DNA of 24,823 bases from JBOGFC01 sp050742155 (GTDB lineage Bacteria > Actinomycetota > Acidimicrobiia > Spongiisociales > JALYHC01). The stretch lies in assembly GCA_050742155.1 (NCBI GenBank), contig JBOGFC010000130.1, forward strand, positions 1 to 24,823. Reading direction: 5' to 3'. The translations under genes and the position numbers were made by a program. A model generated the notes under the pieces. The model made no database searches. It worked only from the letters and a program-made list of their open reading frames with translations, and had not been told where the DNA came from. Position 1 is the first letter of the stretch, and each line of letters starts with the position of its first letter. Shown piece by piece: positions 14,474 through 21,162 of this stretch.

Positions 14474-16027
14474 TTGACCGCCTCTCTCGTCAGGCCGACC
14501 CTCCTCATCCTGGTGCTGGCTTCCTGTACGCCGGCGAGCCGGGTGGTCGCCACCACGCCCTTCGTCCCAGACACGGTCACCATCACGGCCGCCGTCCCCA
14601 GCACGGTCGGCCGGACCGGCACCACCCAGCCCGCCCCTCCGGAGGAGGAAGCCGTCCCGCTGGCGGACTTGGCGCGGGCCACGGTCCAGGTGCTGCAGGT
14701 CAGCGACGGCGTGCGCCAAGGGTGGGGATCGGGCACCATAGTCTCTCCAGGCGGGCTGATCCTCACCAACGCCCACGTGGCCCGCCCGGAGGCACCGGGA
14801 CTGCCGCCCGGGCTCGGCGAGGATCCCGACCAGCTGCTCATCGCCCTGGTAGAGGAGGAAGACCTCCCTCCGGTGCCTTGGTACGTGGCGGAGGTGCTTA
14901 CTGCCGAGGGCTACCTGGACCTGGCCGTCTTGCAGGTCACCGCCACAGTTGACGGCGACCCTGTCGACCCAGGGGAGCTCGGCCTGCCCTTCGTCGAGCT
15001 GGGCGACTCCGACCTGATCGGCCTGGGCGAGGAGCTGACTGTCCTCGGGTTCCCGGGCATCGGGGGCGACACCATCAGCCTCACCACTGGACGGGTGTCG
15101 GGGTTCCTGGCCGACGACCGAGCCGGGGTGCGGGCCTGGGTGAAGACCGAGACCGACATCGCTCCCGGCAACTCAGGCGGCCTGGCGGCCGACCGGGCGG
15201 GCCGGATCGTCGGCATACCGACCGAAGTGGCGGTGGGCCCCGACTTCGGAGAGCTGGGCCGACTGCGCCCCATCAACCTGGCCAAGCCGCTCATCGAGGA
15301 CGCACAGGGGGGCGAGCGATACATCCGTGACTCCACCGTCGTGGCCGGCACCGGCGGGGAGCAGCTCGCTTTCTCCACCTGGGCGACCGAGGTGGACGCC
15401 ACCGGCTGCCCGGTCGACTCGGTGGAGGGCTATCCCTCCGGAGCCACCTCGGTGGTGGCGGTGTTCGCCTGGACCGGGATGACCGACGGGCAAGAGGTCT
15501 ACTACGAGTGGACCCTGGACGATCGAGAGCTGCTGTTCTGGGAATCCCTCTTGTGGGCAGACGGAGAGGAAGGGGAGTGCTTGTGGTTCGGGTTGCACAA
15601 CGGGGGGTCGGCCCTTCCGGACGGAATCTATGACCTGGTGATCTTCTCCGGGACAGATGGGCCACCGATCGGTAATGCGGTCGGCACCGTGGGGGCTACT
15701 CCAGTCAATGGCGGGGTGGAAGTGGCGGGTCGCGTGGCGGATCTCGACACCGGTCGGGGGATTCCCGGAGCCGCTCTCTACATCCTCCACCCCGGGGTCG
15801 ATGTGGAGGAGTGGTTCTTCGGGGAGCGCACCTTCGCCGACCTGCTCACCAGCGCCCAGACGGACGGGGCGGGCCGCTATCTGTTGTCCAGGCCGCTCCA
15901 GCGGGAAGTCGACTATCAGGCCGTCGTCGAGGCGGAGGGATATGAGGCGGTGTGGGGCGAGATCCGGTTGGATCGGGCAACCTCGGACTCGGTCGAGCTG
16001 GAGGACATCTGGCTGGTGGGGCGGTGA
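14474..16027 (+). CDS. Trypsin-like serine protease lipoprotein sharing C-terminal domains with its neighbour
   Basis: This 517-aa protein has a signal peptide and lipobox VLASC (Cys18), a Thr/Pro-rich linker to about 60, then an S1-type protease domain (about 62-285). The catalytic triad is visible as His101 in TNAHV, Asp149 in YLDLAVL and Ser234 in PGNSGG. The rest repeats the neighbour: a beta domain (about 292-410; STWATEVDATGCP, WTGMTDGQEVYYEWTLDD, LPDGIYDLVIF) and a carboxypeptidase-regulatory-like domain (about 415-517). There is no PDZ domain, unlike most HtrA-type proteases. TTG 14474 is the start that keeps the complete signal peptide, with AGGGA 10-12 bases upstream; a GTG inside the signal sequence would truncate it. 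It lies 13 bases after the paralogue's stop, in one operon. Confidence 0.88.
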   Translation: MTASLVRPTLLILVLASCTPASRVVATTPFVPDTVTITAAVPSTVGRTGTTQPAPPEEEAVPLADLARATVQVLQVSDGVRQGWGSGTIVSPGGLILTNAHVARPEAPGLPPGLGEDPDQLLIALVEEEDLPPVPWYVAEVLTAEGYLDLAVLQVTATVDGDPVDPGELGLPFVELGDSDLIGLGEELTVLGFPGIGGDTISLTTGRVSGFLADDRAGVRAWVKTETDIAPGNSGGLAADRAGRIVGIPTEVAVGPDFGELGRLRPINLAKPLIEDAQGGERYIRDSTVVAGTGGEQLAFSTWATEVDATGCPVDSVEGYPSGATSVVAVFAWTGMTDGQEVYYEWTLDDRELLFWESLLWADGEEGECLWFGLHNGGSALPDGIYDLVIFSGTDGPPIGNAVGTVGATPVNGGVEVAGRVADLDTGRGIPGAALYILHPGVDVEEWFFGERTFADLLTSAQTDGAGRYLLSRPLQREVDYQAVVEAEGYEAVWGEIRLDRATSDSVELEDIWLVGR

Positions 16028-16112
16028 CCGGGTCAAGTCGATGAGGAGATCCGGGACGTGATTGGGGAAACTGTCGCGCAAGCTTCCACTGCAGGCACGG
16101 CGTCGGGAAAGG

Positions 16113-16157
16113 ATTCAACTCCCGTGAAATCGCCGTTCAATCGCCGGCCGCTTCACT
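16113..16157 (+). promoter_or_regulatory. 11-bp direct-repeat promoter box, copy C
   Basis: The units are ATTCAACTCCC at 16113, GTGAAATCGCC at 16124 and GTTCAATCGCC at 16135. Ten bases after the last heptamer is TTCACT (16152-16157). The downstream gene starts at 16214 with its own Shine-Dalgarno. The preceding 85 bases after the protease gene (16028-16112) show no gene and no convincing hairpin. Confidence 0.75.
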
Positions 16158-16213
16158 GAGGAGCAGGCGCCCGGTTGCCGCCGCGAGCCGGCCGGAAGCT
16201 GAGAAAGGATCTC

Positions 16214-17371
16214 ATGGACGCCCCGGACTCTCCTCCCGCGGTGGAGACCCTGACCCGCAGGATGGCCCGTCTCTGGCTGGTCGACGTTCCAGGACGCCTC
16301 CACCGGCTCCTGCCCGGCCTGGCCTTCTCCTTCCTGGACGGGGCCTGGACGGCGGCCCGGCCGAGCGTGGCCGCTTTCGCTCCTCTGGCCGGGTTCCTGG
16401 TCGGCCTCCTGGCCCCATTCGCATGGCCGGGCCTGGAGGTGGTCTACACGGAGTCGCTGGTCCTCATGGCCCTGGTCATCGCCGGGGCGATCCTCTCCGG
16501 CCCTGTGGGCGTGATGCTGTGGGCCGGGTACGCGGTCGGGGACCTGCTCTTCGGGACCGTACCGACGGGGGGATCTCCGTTGTGGCTTCGCCAGGCCAGC
16601 CGGCTGGTTCCGCTGGTTCTCCTGGTCGTGCCGGCCATCGTGCTCCCGACCGTCGCCCAGAAACTGATCTGGCCCATGCCGCTCCGCTGGCTGACGAACC
16701 GGTCGGCCCGGGTCGGGGCTCGGGCCATTCTCTACGCCGCTACTTGCGGGTTGCTGGTCTTCACCTGGGCGCAGGCGATGATCGTGCTGGTCCGCCCGGT
16801 CTTCGGGTGGGTGAGGGGCAACCCGACCGTCGAGGCCATCTTCCAGGTCCAGGTGCGCTGGCCCTGGTTGGTGGGAGTGGCGATCGCCGCCGCCCTGGTA
16901 AGGGTGCTGGCCGAGCATGCGCTCCTCCGGGAGAGCCCCAGGGCGCAGGCGGCGATCGAGGTCACCCGGCAGTTGCGGGCCAGGCTTCGGCCGCGCACCA
17001 GCCTCTGGCAGCGCGTGCCGGCTCCCGCCCGGGTGATCCTCGTCACCGCCTTCATGATGGTGGTGCTCGCGGGGATCTACGAGCGTTGGTTCGATGCCCT
17101 GGCGGTGGCGGCGGTGGTAGCTCCCCTCGAGGCCTGGCGCAACGGGCTCGTCGGGCCCCCGGGCAATCGTTGGGCCAGCGTCCTGGCCGGATGGCCTCTG
17201 CTGGTCCGCTTCCTGGCGCTGGTGGGGGTGGGCTACTTGGTGTCGTACTGGGTGGCTGCCGTCCTCTACGACACCGGCAGCTTCCGGCTGGTGCTGGCGG
17301 GGGCGCTTCTCACCGTGATCGCCACCTACCTCCTGTTCCCATCAACGAGGAGAGAGGAACTCGCCGCATGA
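16214..17371 (+). CDS. Unrecognised polytopic membrane protein
   Basis: This 385-aa protein has about eight to nine hydrophobic segments, with the first near 50-75 and the last near 355-378, and a basic cytoplasmic-looking loop around residues 245-280 (RQLRARLRPRTSLWQR). No transporter or enzyme motif is recognised. ATG 16214 is chosen over an upstream in-frame TTG (16175) because GAAAGGA precedes it by four bases. Its stop overlaps the start of the next gene (ATGA), so it is coupled to a small secreted protein, which may be its partner or substrate. Confidence 0.78.
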   Translation: MDAPDSPPAVETLTRRMARLWLVDVPGRLHRLLPGLAFSFLDGAWTAARPSVAAFAPLAGFLVGLLAPFAWPGLEVVYTESLVLMALVIAGAILSGPVGVMLWAGYAVGDLLFGTVPTGGSPLWLRQASRLVPLVLLVVPAIVLPTVAQKLIWPMPLRWLTNRSARVGARAILYAATCGLLVFTWAQAMIVLVRPVFGWVRGNPTVEAIFQVQVRWPWLVGVAIAAALVRVLAEHALLRESPRAQAAIEVTRQLRARLRPRTSLWQRVPAPARVILVTAFMMVVLAGIYERWFDALAVAAVVAPLEAWRNGLVGPPGNRWASVLAGWPLLVRFLALVGVGYLVSYWVAAVLYDTGSFRLVLAGALLTVIATYLLFPSTRREELAA

Positions 17372-17979
17372 AAGGCGCTGCAAGGGCGTTGTCAGTGGTG
17401 GCCGCGGTGGTGGCCATCATGGCCATCCCGTCCATCGCCCGGGCCGACAACTGCAGCATCGGCAACTTCTTCGACTGCTGGACGACCTCCGCAGGGGCTG
17501 GCCTGGCAGCAGGGGCGGCCGGCCTGCTGGGCGGCCTCTTCAGCCTCTTGGGAGGGGGATTGGGGCCGGGACGGCGGAGCGACCCGAGCACCGGTGGAAA
17601 GCGTGATCCGCTCGGAGACCTTCTGGACGACCTCAAGGACATCGGCCACCCGGACCCCGGGCCTCCCAGCCTCTTAGGGGACGTGGTCGACGGCCTCAAC
17701 GACTTCCTGAAAGACACCCTCGGCAAGGTGGAGGAGGTGACGGACGCCCTCGACCAGCTCGAGAAGGACATAAGGGATGGAATCAGTGACCTGGGTGAGA
17801 CGGTGGCTGAAGAGATCGCCGAAGACATCGAGACCCACCGCCAGGAGCAGCGGGGCGAGCGCCACACGGAGACCGACGAGTATCGCCAGGGAATGGCCGA
17901 TGAGGCCCGCCGGCAGGCGGAGCGCGAGGCCCGAGCCGAGGCAGAGCGACGCCGACGCCAGCAAGGGCAGGATGAGTGA
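17368..17979 (+). CDS. Small secreted protein: Gly-rich hydrophobic stretch and charged C-terminal helix
   Basis: This 203-aa protein has a classical Sec signal peptide with predicted cleavage after ARA near residue 26. The mature N-terminus DNCSIGNFFDCW carries two cysteines that could form a disulfide. A Gly/Ala/Leu-rich hydrophobic stretch (about 43-66) follows, then a Pro/Gly/Asp segment, and from about 105 to the end a highly charged, probably coiled-coil helix finishing in Arg/Gln/Glu-rich sequence. GAGAGGAA precedes the ATG. No family is recognised. It is translationally coupled to the upstream membrane protein. Confidence 0.75.
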   Translation: MKGAARALSVVAAVVAIMAIPSIARADNCSIGNFFDCWTTSAGAGLAAGAAGLLGGLFSLLGGGLGPGRRSDPSTGGKRDPLGDLLDDLKDIGHPDPGPPSLLGDVVDGLNDFLKDTLGKVEEVTDALDQLEKDIRDGISDLGETVAEEIAEDIETHRQEQRGERHTETDEYRQGMADEARRQAEREARAEAERRRRQQGQDE

Positions 17980-18015
17980 TGGCGGTGGCGGATCGGGCCG
18001 TCTCCGACTGATCCT

Positions 18016-18702
18016 TCAGGCCACCTCGGATGCCGGCGCCGCCGAACCCAGGCGGGCCAGGCGGTCGAGCAGGCCGACGATGAGCTCGTGCAGGTCGAGC
18101 AACTGCTCCGGGTCGACCAGGAACTGCCGTTCCCAGATGATCAGGGTGGCCGGCTGGGCGACGAAGCCGTCCCCCGGCTCGGGAGCGGCGATGCGGATCT
18201 CGGCCAGGTCACCCCGGCGCAGCACCTGGTCCACGATCGAGGCATCGAGGACCACCTTCAGCTTGTCGGGATCGTTGGTCTTGACCGTGAAACGGTCGTC
18301 GAACTCCGGCACGCCCACCTGCACGTCCTCAGCGCCCAACCGTCCCCGAACGGCATCGACCAGGCGGCCGGGGTCGATGTCCCACTCCAGCCGGAAGGGG
18401 TTTCGGTGGAGCCACTGCTGGTCCCTGCTCGCGAAGCGGAACCCGTCGATGCTCGTGAAGTTGGCCCACACCTGTGTGCCCCGCCGGGTCGACCAGGAGG
18501 TGCCCGGCTTGGGCACCCCGCTCTCTGGATCGAGCATCACGGTGTCGAGGTGGACCGTCCAGTCGCCCAAGCGGCTGACCACTTCGTCACTGCGCCAGAA
18601 GCGGTTGGCTCGGAACTCCCCGCCCATCCGGTCGGCGAAGGCTTTCCAGGAGGCATGCCGGGTGGGGATGAGGCGTTGGATCAGCGAAGCTCGCAAACTC
18701 AT
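18016..18702 (-). CDS. Unrecognised 228-aa protein
   Basis: I do not recognise the family with confidence. It starts with an amphipathic, basic N-terminus (SLRASLIQRLIPTRH), has no clear signal peptide or membrane helix, and contains the stretch VGVPEFDDRFTVKTNDPDKL near 125-150, which loosely resembles the phosphate-free DUF3137-like pattern FDxxFxVxTxD. The C-terminal helix (about 190-220) is leucine-rich. The start ATG overlaps the stop of the upstream membrane protein gene by four bases, so the two are coupled. The short gap to the converging gene (17980-18015) shows no terminator. Confidence 0.7.
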   Translation of the reverse strand: MSLRASLIQRLIPTRHASWKAFADRMGGEFRANRFWRSDEVVSRLGDWTVHLDTVMLDPESGVPKPGTSWSTRRGTQVWANFTSIDGFRFASRDQQWLHRNPFRLEWDIDPGRLVDAVRGRLGAEDVQVGVPEFDDRFTVKTNDPDKLKVVLDASIVDQVLRRGDLAEIRIAAPEPGDGFVAQPATLIIWERQFLVDPEQLLDLHELIVGLLDRLARLGSAAPASEVA

Positions 18703-19172
18703 TGGTGACCTCCGGGGAACTCCTCGGGAGGTGGCCCCGGCTCCTTGGCCTCAAGGCGGCGCCGGGCCTCCTCGATGGGTAGCTCCAGTCCGGCTTCGCG
18801 CATGGCCCGGAAGGCGCCGAAGGTGGCCAGCGCTGCCCCCGCCAGGCCCAGGAACAAACCGAAACTGGCCAGGCCTGAGGCGGTCAGAAGGCGAAGCAGG
18901 ATCAGCGCCGTTCCCAGGCCGGCCAGGATGGTCCCCACCTGCTCGGCAGCCAGCGGACCGGCCTTCACGTCGGCCTGTCCTGTTCCCTTCAGTCCCACGA
19001 CCGCGGCACCGGCCACGCCAGCCAAGATGCCCAGCCAGGCGATGAGCCCGGCTCCCCAGCCGATCACGCCGAACGGGCCGAAGGCGTACCAGGGGAGGAA
19101 GCTCGCGAGGAGCAGCAGGGCCCCGCCTCCCAGCGCCATCTTCTGGGCCTTCGTCAACGTGGACAGATTCAT
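18699..19172 (-). CDS. Small four-helix membrane protein
   Basis: This 157-aa protein has four hydrophobic segments (about 11-28, 32-52, 68-92 and 95-118) with the motif ASFLPWYAFGPFG after the first helix, common in actinobacterial small membrane proteins of unknown role. The C-terminal ~35 residues are Glu/Pro-rich and cytoplasmic. ATG 19172 is chosen because AAGGAG lies five bases upstream; an in-frame ATG at 19205 would fall on the predicted -10 hexamer of promoter box E. The stop overlaps the next gene (ATGA). Confidence 0.78.
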   Translation of the reverse strand: MNLSTLTKAQKMALGGGALLLLASFLPWYAFGPFGVIGWGAGLIAWLGILAGVAGAAVVGLKGTGQADVKAGPLAAEQVGTILAGLGTALILLRLLTASGLASFGLFLGLAGAALATFGAFRAMREAGLELPIEEARRRLEAKEPGPPPEEFPGGHQ

Positions 19173-19203
19173 TCCTTCTCCTTCGATGGTGCTCTTGGGC
19201 TGC

Positions 19204-19248
19204 ATCACACCAGGCTCCGCTTGAACAGGAGTGGGACAGGAGTTGAAC
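19204..19248 (-). promoter_or_regulatory. 11-bp direct-repeat promoter box, copy E
   Basis: On the minus strand the units are GTTCAACTCCT (from 19248), GTCCCACTCCT (from 19237) and GTTCAAGCGGA (from 19226). Ten bases after the last heptamer is TGTGAT (19209-19204), the same hexamer as in copy G. The predicted transcription start is near 19197, upstream of ATG 19172. The box lies immediately downstream of the amine oxidase stop. Confidence 0.8.
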
Positions 19249-19251
19249 CCG

Positions 19252-20703
19252 TCAACCCCTGTCGCGTTGCGGTCCAGATCGCCCCTGAGCGGCCAGACGC
19301 CCGGCTGCCTCGTGGACCTCCCGGGCGACCCGCAGCCCCGACTCGATGGCGCCCTGGATCCAGGCGTGCGAGAGGGAGGTGTGTTCCCCGGCGAAGTGGA
19401 TGCGCCCCTCGGGGGCGGCGATGGCCAGGTGGAGCAGGGTCTGCTGGCCGGGATCGAAGAGGGCGAAGGCCCCTCCGGCGAAGGGGTCATCGTGCCACAT
19501 CTTGGAGGCACCCACCTCGAAGTGGGCCGGGGCCTGGGGGTGGATGAGGGAGAGGTTCTCGAGAGCTTGGTCGAAGCGGTCCTCGGGGCTGAGGGAGCCC
19601 CAGCGCTGGGCATCTTCCGACCAGGTGTAGCTGGCCAGTAACACCCCTCGGCCGGTTTCCCGGCCGTGCTCGGGGTAGAAGACGTTGCGGATCGGCAGGT
19701 CGGTGACCGTCCCCCCGCCGGCGATTCCCTCATCCTCCTCCCAGAAGCGCCGCCGGAACTGGAGGAAGATCTTGGCGGAGGCGTCGTAGTAGAGCTGGCG
19801 GATGGCCTTCTGCTTGGGGCGGGAAAAGGCCGGGGCGACCTCCACGTGGCGCAGCACCGGGAACGGGACGGTGAGGACGGCAAAGTCCCCCGACTCGCTC
19901 CACTTCCCGGCCCGGGTTCGGTAGTGGACGGTCACCGAGCGTTCGTCCTGCTCGAGGGCGATCATCTTGGCGCCGAACCGGATGTGCGGAGCGAGCCGGG
20001 GAAGGAAGGCGTTGGGAAGGCGGTCCATGCCTCCTCGGATCTGCACCAGGTCCCGGTAGCAGTTGCCGATCTCCTCCCGCAGCAGCTCCAGGAAGGAGGA
20101 GTTCATCAGGGCCTCCTGGTTCTCGAGCAGGCCGAAGCACTCGATGGCGCCCTCCGACCAACCGTTCAGCTCGAGGAACTCCCGGGTGGAGTACTGGTCG
20201 TAGTGCTGGACGATGGCAGGCCAAGCCGCCTCCCCCTCCACCTCGAGTCGCTCCCGGAGGGGGCCGATCGAAGCTTCCCACAGCCTGAGGACGGTTCGCT
20301 CGTGCTCGGCCAGCTCGAAGCCCAGCACGGCCGGGTCGGCCTCCACCTCGTGGGCCCGGTGGCGGGAGCCGTTGAAGTAGCGGTAGGTGCTCGGGTTGGC
20401 CAAGGTGAAGGGGAAGACCTCGAGGCCGAAACGCTCCACGTAGGCCATGGTGAGGTGGTGTGCCCGGGGGATGCGCATGGCGCCCGCCTCCCCGTAGAGG
20501 CCGGGGGCGAAGGGGTCCCGCAGAGTCTCGATGCGCCCGCCCACGCGGTGGCGGCCTTCCAGGATCACCACCTGGTGGCCGGCGTCGAGGAGCTGCTCGG
20601 CGGCCACTAACCCGGCCATGCCCGCCCCCACGATGATGACCTCCTTGGGGGCTGGGGCTTGGCGTCCCAGCCCGTCTCGAATCTGCTCGAGGGCATCGGT
20701 CAT
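19252..20703 (-). CDS. Flavin-dependent amine oxidase, L-amino-acid-oxidase-like
   Basis: This 483-aa FAD enzyme should oxidise an amine or amino acid to the imino/oxo product with release of hydrogen peroxide. The Rossmann motif GAGMAG is at 26-31, the ribose-binding Glu is at 49, RVGGR at 53-57, GAMRIP at 74-79 with Arg77 at the position that binds the substrate carboxylate in L-amino-acid oxidases, Lys311 in AKIFLQF is the conserved flavin-site lysine, and the C-terminal FAD motif is HFAGEHTS (436-443). There is no signal peptide, so it is probably cytoplasmic. AGGAGGAG precedes the ATG. It is monocistronic, divergent from groES and behind promoter box F. The substrate cannot be read from the sequence. 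Confidence 0.9.
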   Translation of the reverse strand: MTDALEQIRDGLGRQAPAPKEVIIVGAGMAGLVAAEQLLDAGHQVVILEGRHRVGGRIETLRDPFAPGLYGEAGAMRIPRAHHLTMAYVERFGLEVFPFTLANPSTYRYFNGSRHRAHEVEADPAVLGFELAEHERTVLRLWEASIGPLRERLEVEGEAAWPAIVQHYDQYSTREFLELNGWSEGAIECFGLLENQEALMNSSFLELLREEIGNCYRDLVQIRGGMDRLPNAFLPRLAPHIRFGAKMIALEQDERSVTVHYRTRAGKWSESGDFAVLTVPFPVLRHVEVAPAFSRPKQKAIRQLYYDASAKIFLQFRRRFWEEDEGIAGGGTVTDLPIRNVFYPEHGRETGRGVLLASYTWSEDAQRWGSLSPEDRFDQALENLSLIHPQAPAHFEVGASKMWHDDPFAGGAFALFDPGQQTLLHLAIAAPEGRIHFAGEHTSLSHAWIQGAIESGLRVAREVHEAAGRLAAQGRSGPQRDRG

Positions 20704-20731
20704 GGGTGAACGCTCCTCCTCCGGTCCTCGG

Positions 20732-20776
20732 AGGATCCCGTAAGCGAGTTGACCGGGAGTTGAACTGGAGACAACC
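20732..20776 (-). promoter_or_regulatory. Variant 11-bp direct-repeat promoter box, copy F
   Basis: On the minus strand the units are GGTTGTCTCCA (from 20776), GTTCAACTCCC (from 20765) and GGTCAACTCGC (from 20754). The two good heptamers are 11 bp apart here instead of 22. Ten bases after the last heptamer is GATCCT (20737-20732). It would serve the amine oxidase gene starting at 20703. Confidence 0.6.
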
Positions 20777-20790
20777 TCCTCAGAGCCCGA

Positions 20791-20817
20791 TTAGCACTCC
20801 CCGAAATGGAGTGCTAA
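20791..20817 (+). promoter_or_regulatory. CIRCE operator (HrcA binding site)
   Basis: TTAGCACTC, nine bases, then GAGTGCTAA form a perfect 9-N9-9 inverted repeat matching the CIRCE consensus. It sits 43 bp upstream of groES, so groES-groEL should be repressed by HrcA and induced by heat or protein-folding stress. hrcA is not in the window. Confidence 0.97.
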
Positions 20818-20820
20818 GCT
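20791..20820 (+). promoter_or_regulatory. Candidate housekeeping promoter of groES-groEL overlapping CIRCE
   Basis: TTAGCA (20791-20796) could be a -35 element and TAAGCT (20815-20820) a -10 with an 18-bp spacer. The left CIRCE arm would thus overlap the -35 and the right arm the -10, so HrcA binding would occlude RNA polymerase. This is a reading by eye. Confidence 0.45.
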
Positions 20821-20860
20821 CTAGCAGTCGGAAGCAGCGAGTGCCAAAGGAGGGGAGCTG

Positions 20861-21148
20861 ATGAAGCTTCAGCCGCTGGGCGACCGGGTGGTCGTCAAGC
20901 CCAAGGAAGAGGACGAGGCCCGCACCCCGAGCGGCCTGGTCATCCCCGACACCGCCAAGGAGAAGCCCCAGCTGGGTGAGGTGCTGGCGGTCGGCCCGGG
21001 CGAGTGGGAGGACGGCAAGCGTGTCCCCCTGGACATCGAGCAGGGCGATTTGGTCGTCTACTCCAAGTACGGGGGCACCGAGTTCAAGTTCGAGGGCGAG
21101 GAGTACCTGATCCTCTCGTCCCGCGACGTGCTGGCAGTCATCAAGTAG
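20861..21148 (+). CDS. groES: Co-chaperonin GroES
   Basis: This 95-aa heptameric co-chaperonin caps GroEL during ATP-dependent folding. The N-terminus LQPLGDRVVVKP, the mobile loop around ARTPSGLVIPDTAKEKP (about 20-37), GEVLAVGPG and the C-terminal YLILSSRDVLAVIK are canonical, as is the length. A strong AAGGAGGGGAG precedes the ATG. The CIRCE element lies upstream, and groEL starts 14 bases after the stop. Confidence 0.98.
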   Translation: MKLQPLGDRVVVKPKEEDEARTPSGLVIPDTAKEKPQLGEVLAVGPGEWEDGKRVPLDIEQGDLVVYSKYGGTEFKFEGEEYLILSSRDVLAVIK

Positions 21149-21162
21149 GAGGACACTGATCC

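Noticed and set aside
19173..19205. ATG 19205 as the start of the small four-helix membrane protein
   Set aside because: It would lie on the predicted -10 hexamer of box E, and ATG 19172 has a better-placed AAGGAG.
19251..19277. GTCAACCCCTGTCGCG next to box E as a divergent extra box
   Set aside because: The second element (GTCCAG) is 21 bp away and degenerate, the sequence is the 3' end of the amine oxidase gene, and it points into that gene antisense.
5741..20776. ECF sigma-factor promoters as the explanation for the GTTCAA elements
   Set aside because: ECF promoters need a GGAAC-type -35 and a CGT-type -10 about 16-17 bp apart; the elements here have a 22-bp repeat and no such -10. A direct-repeat activator site fits better.
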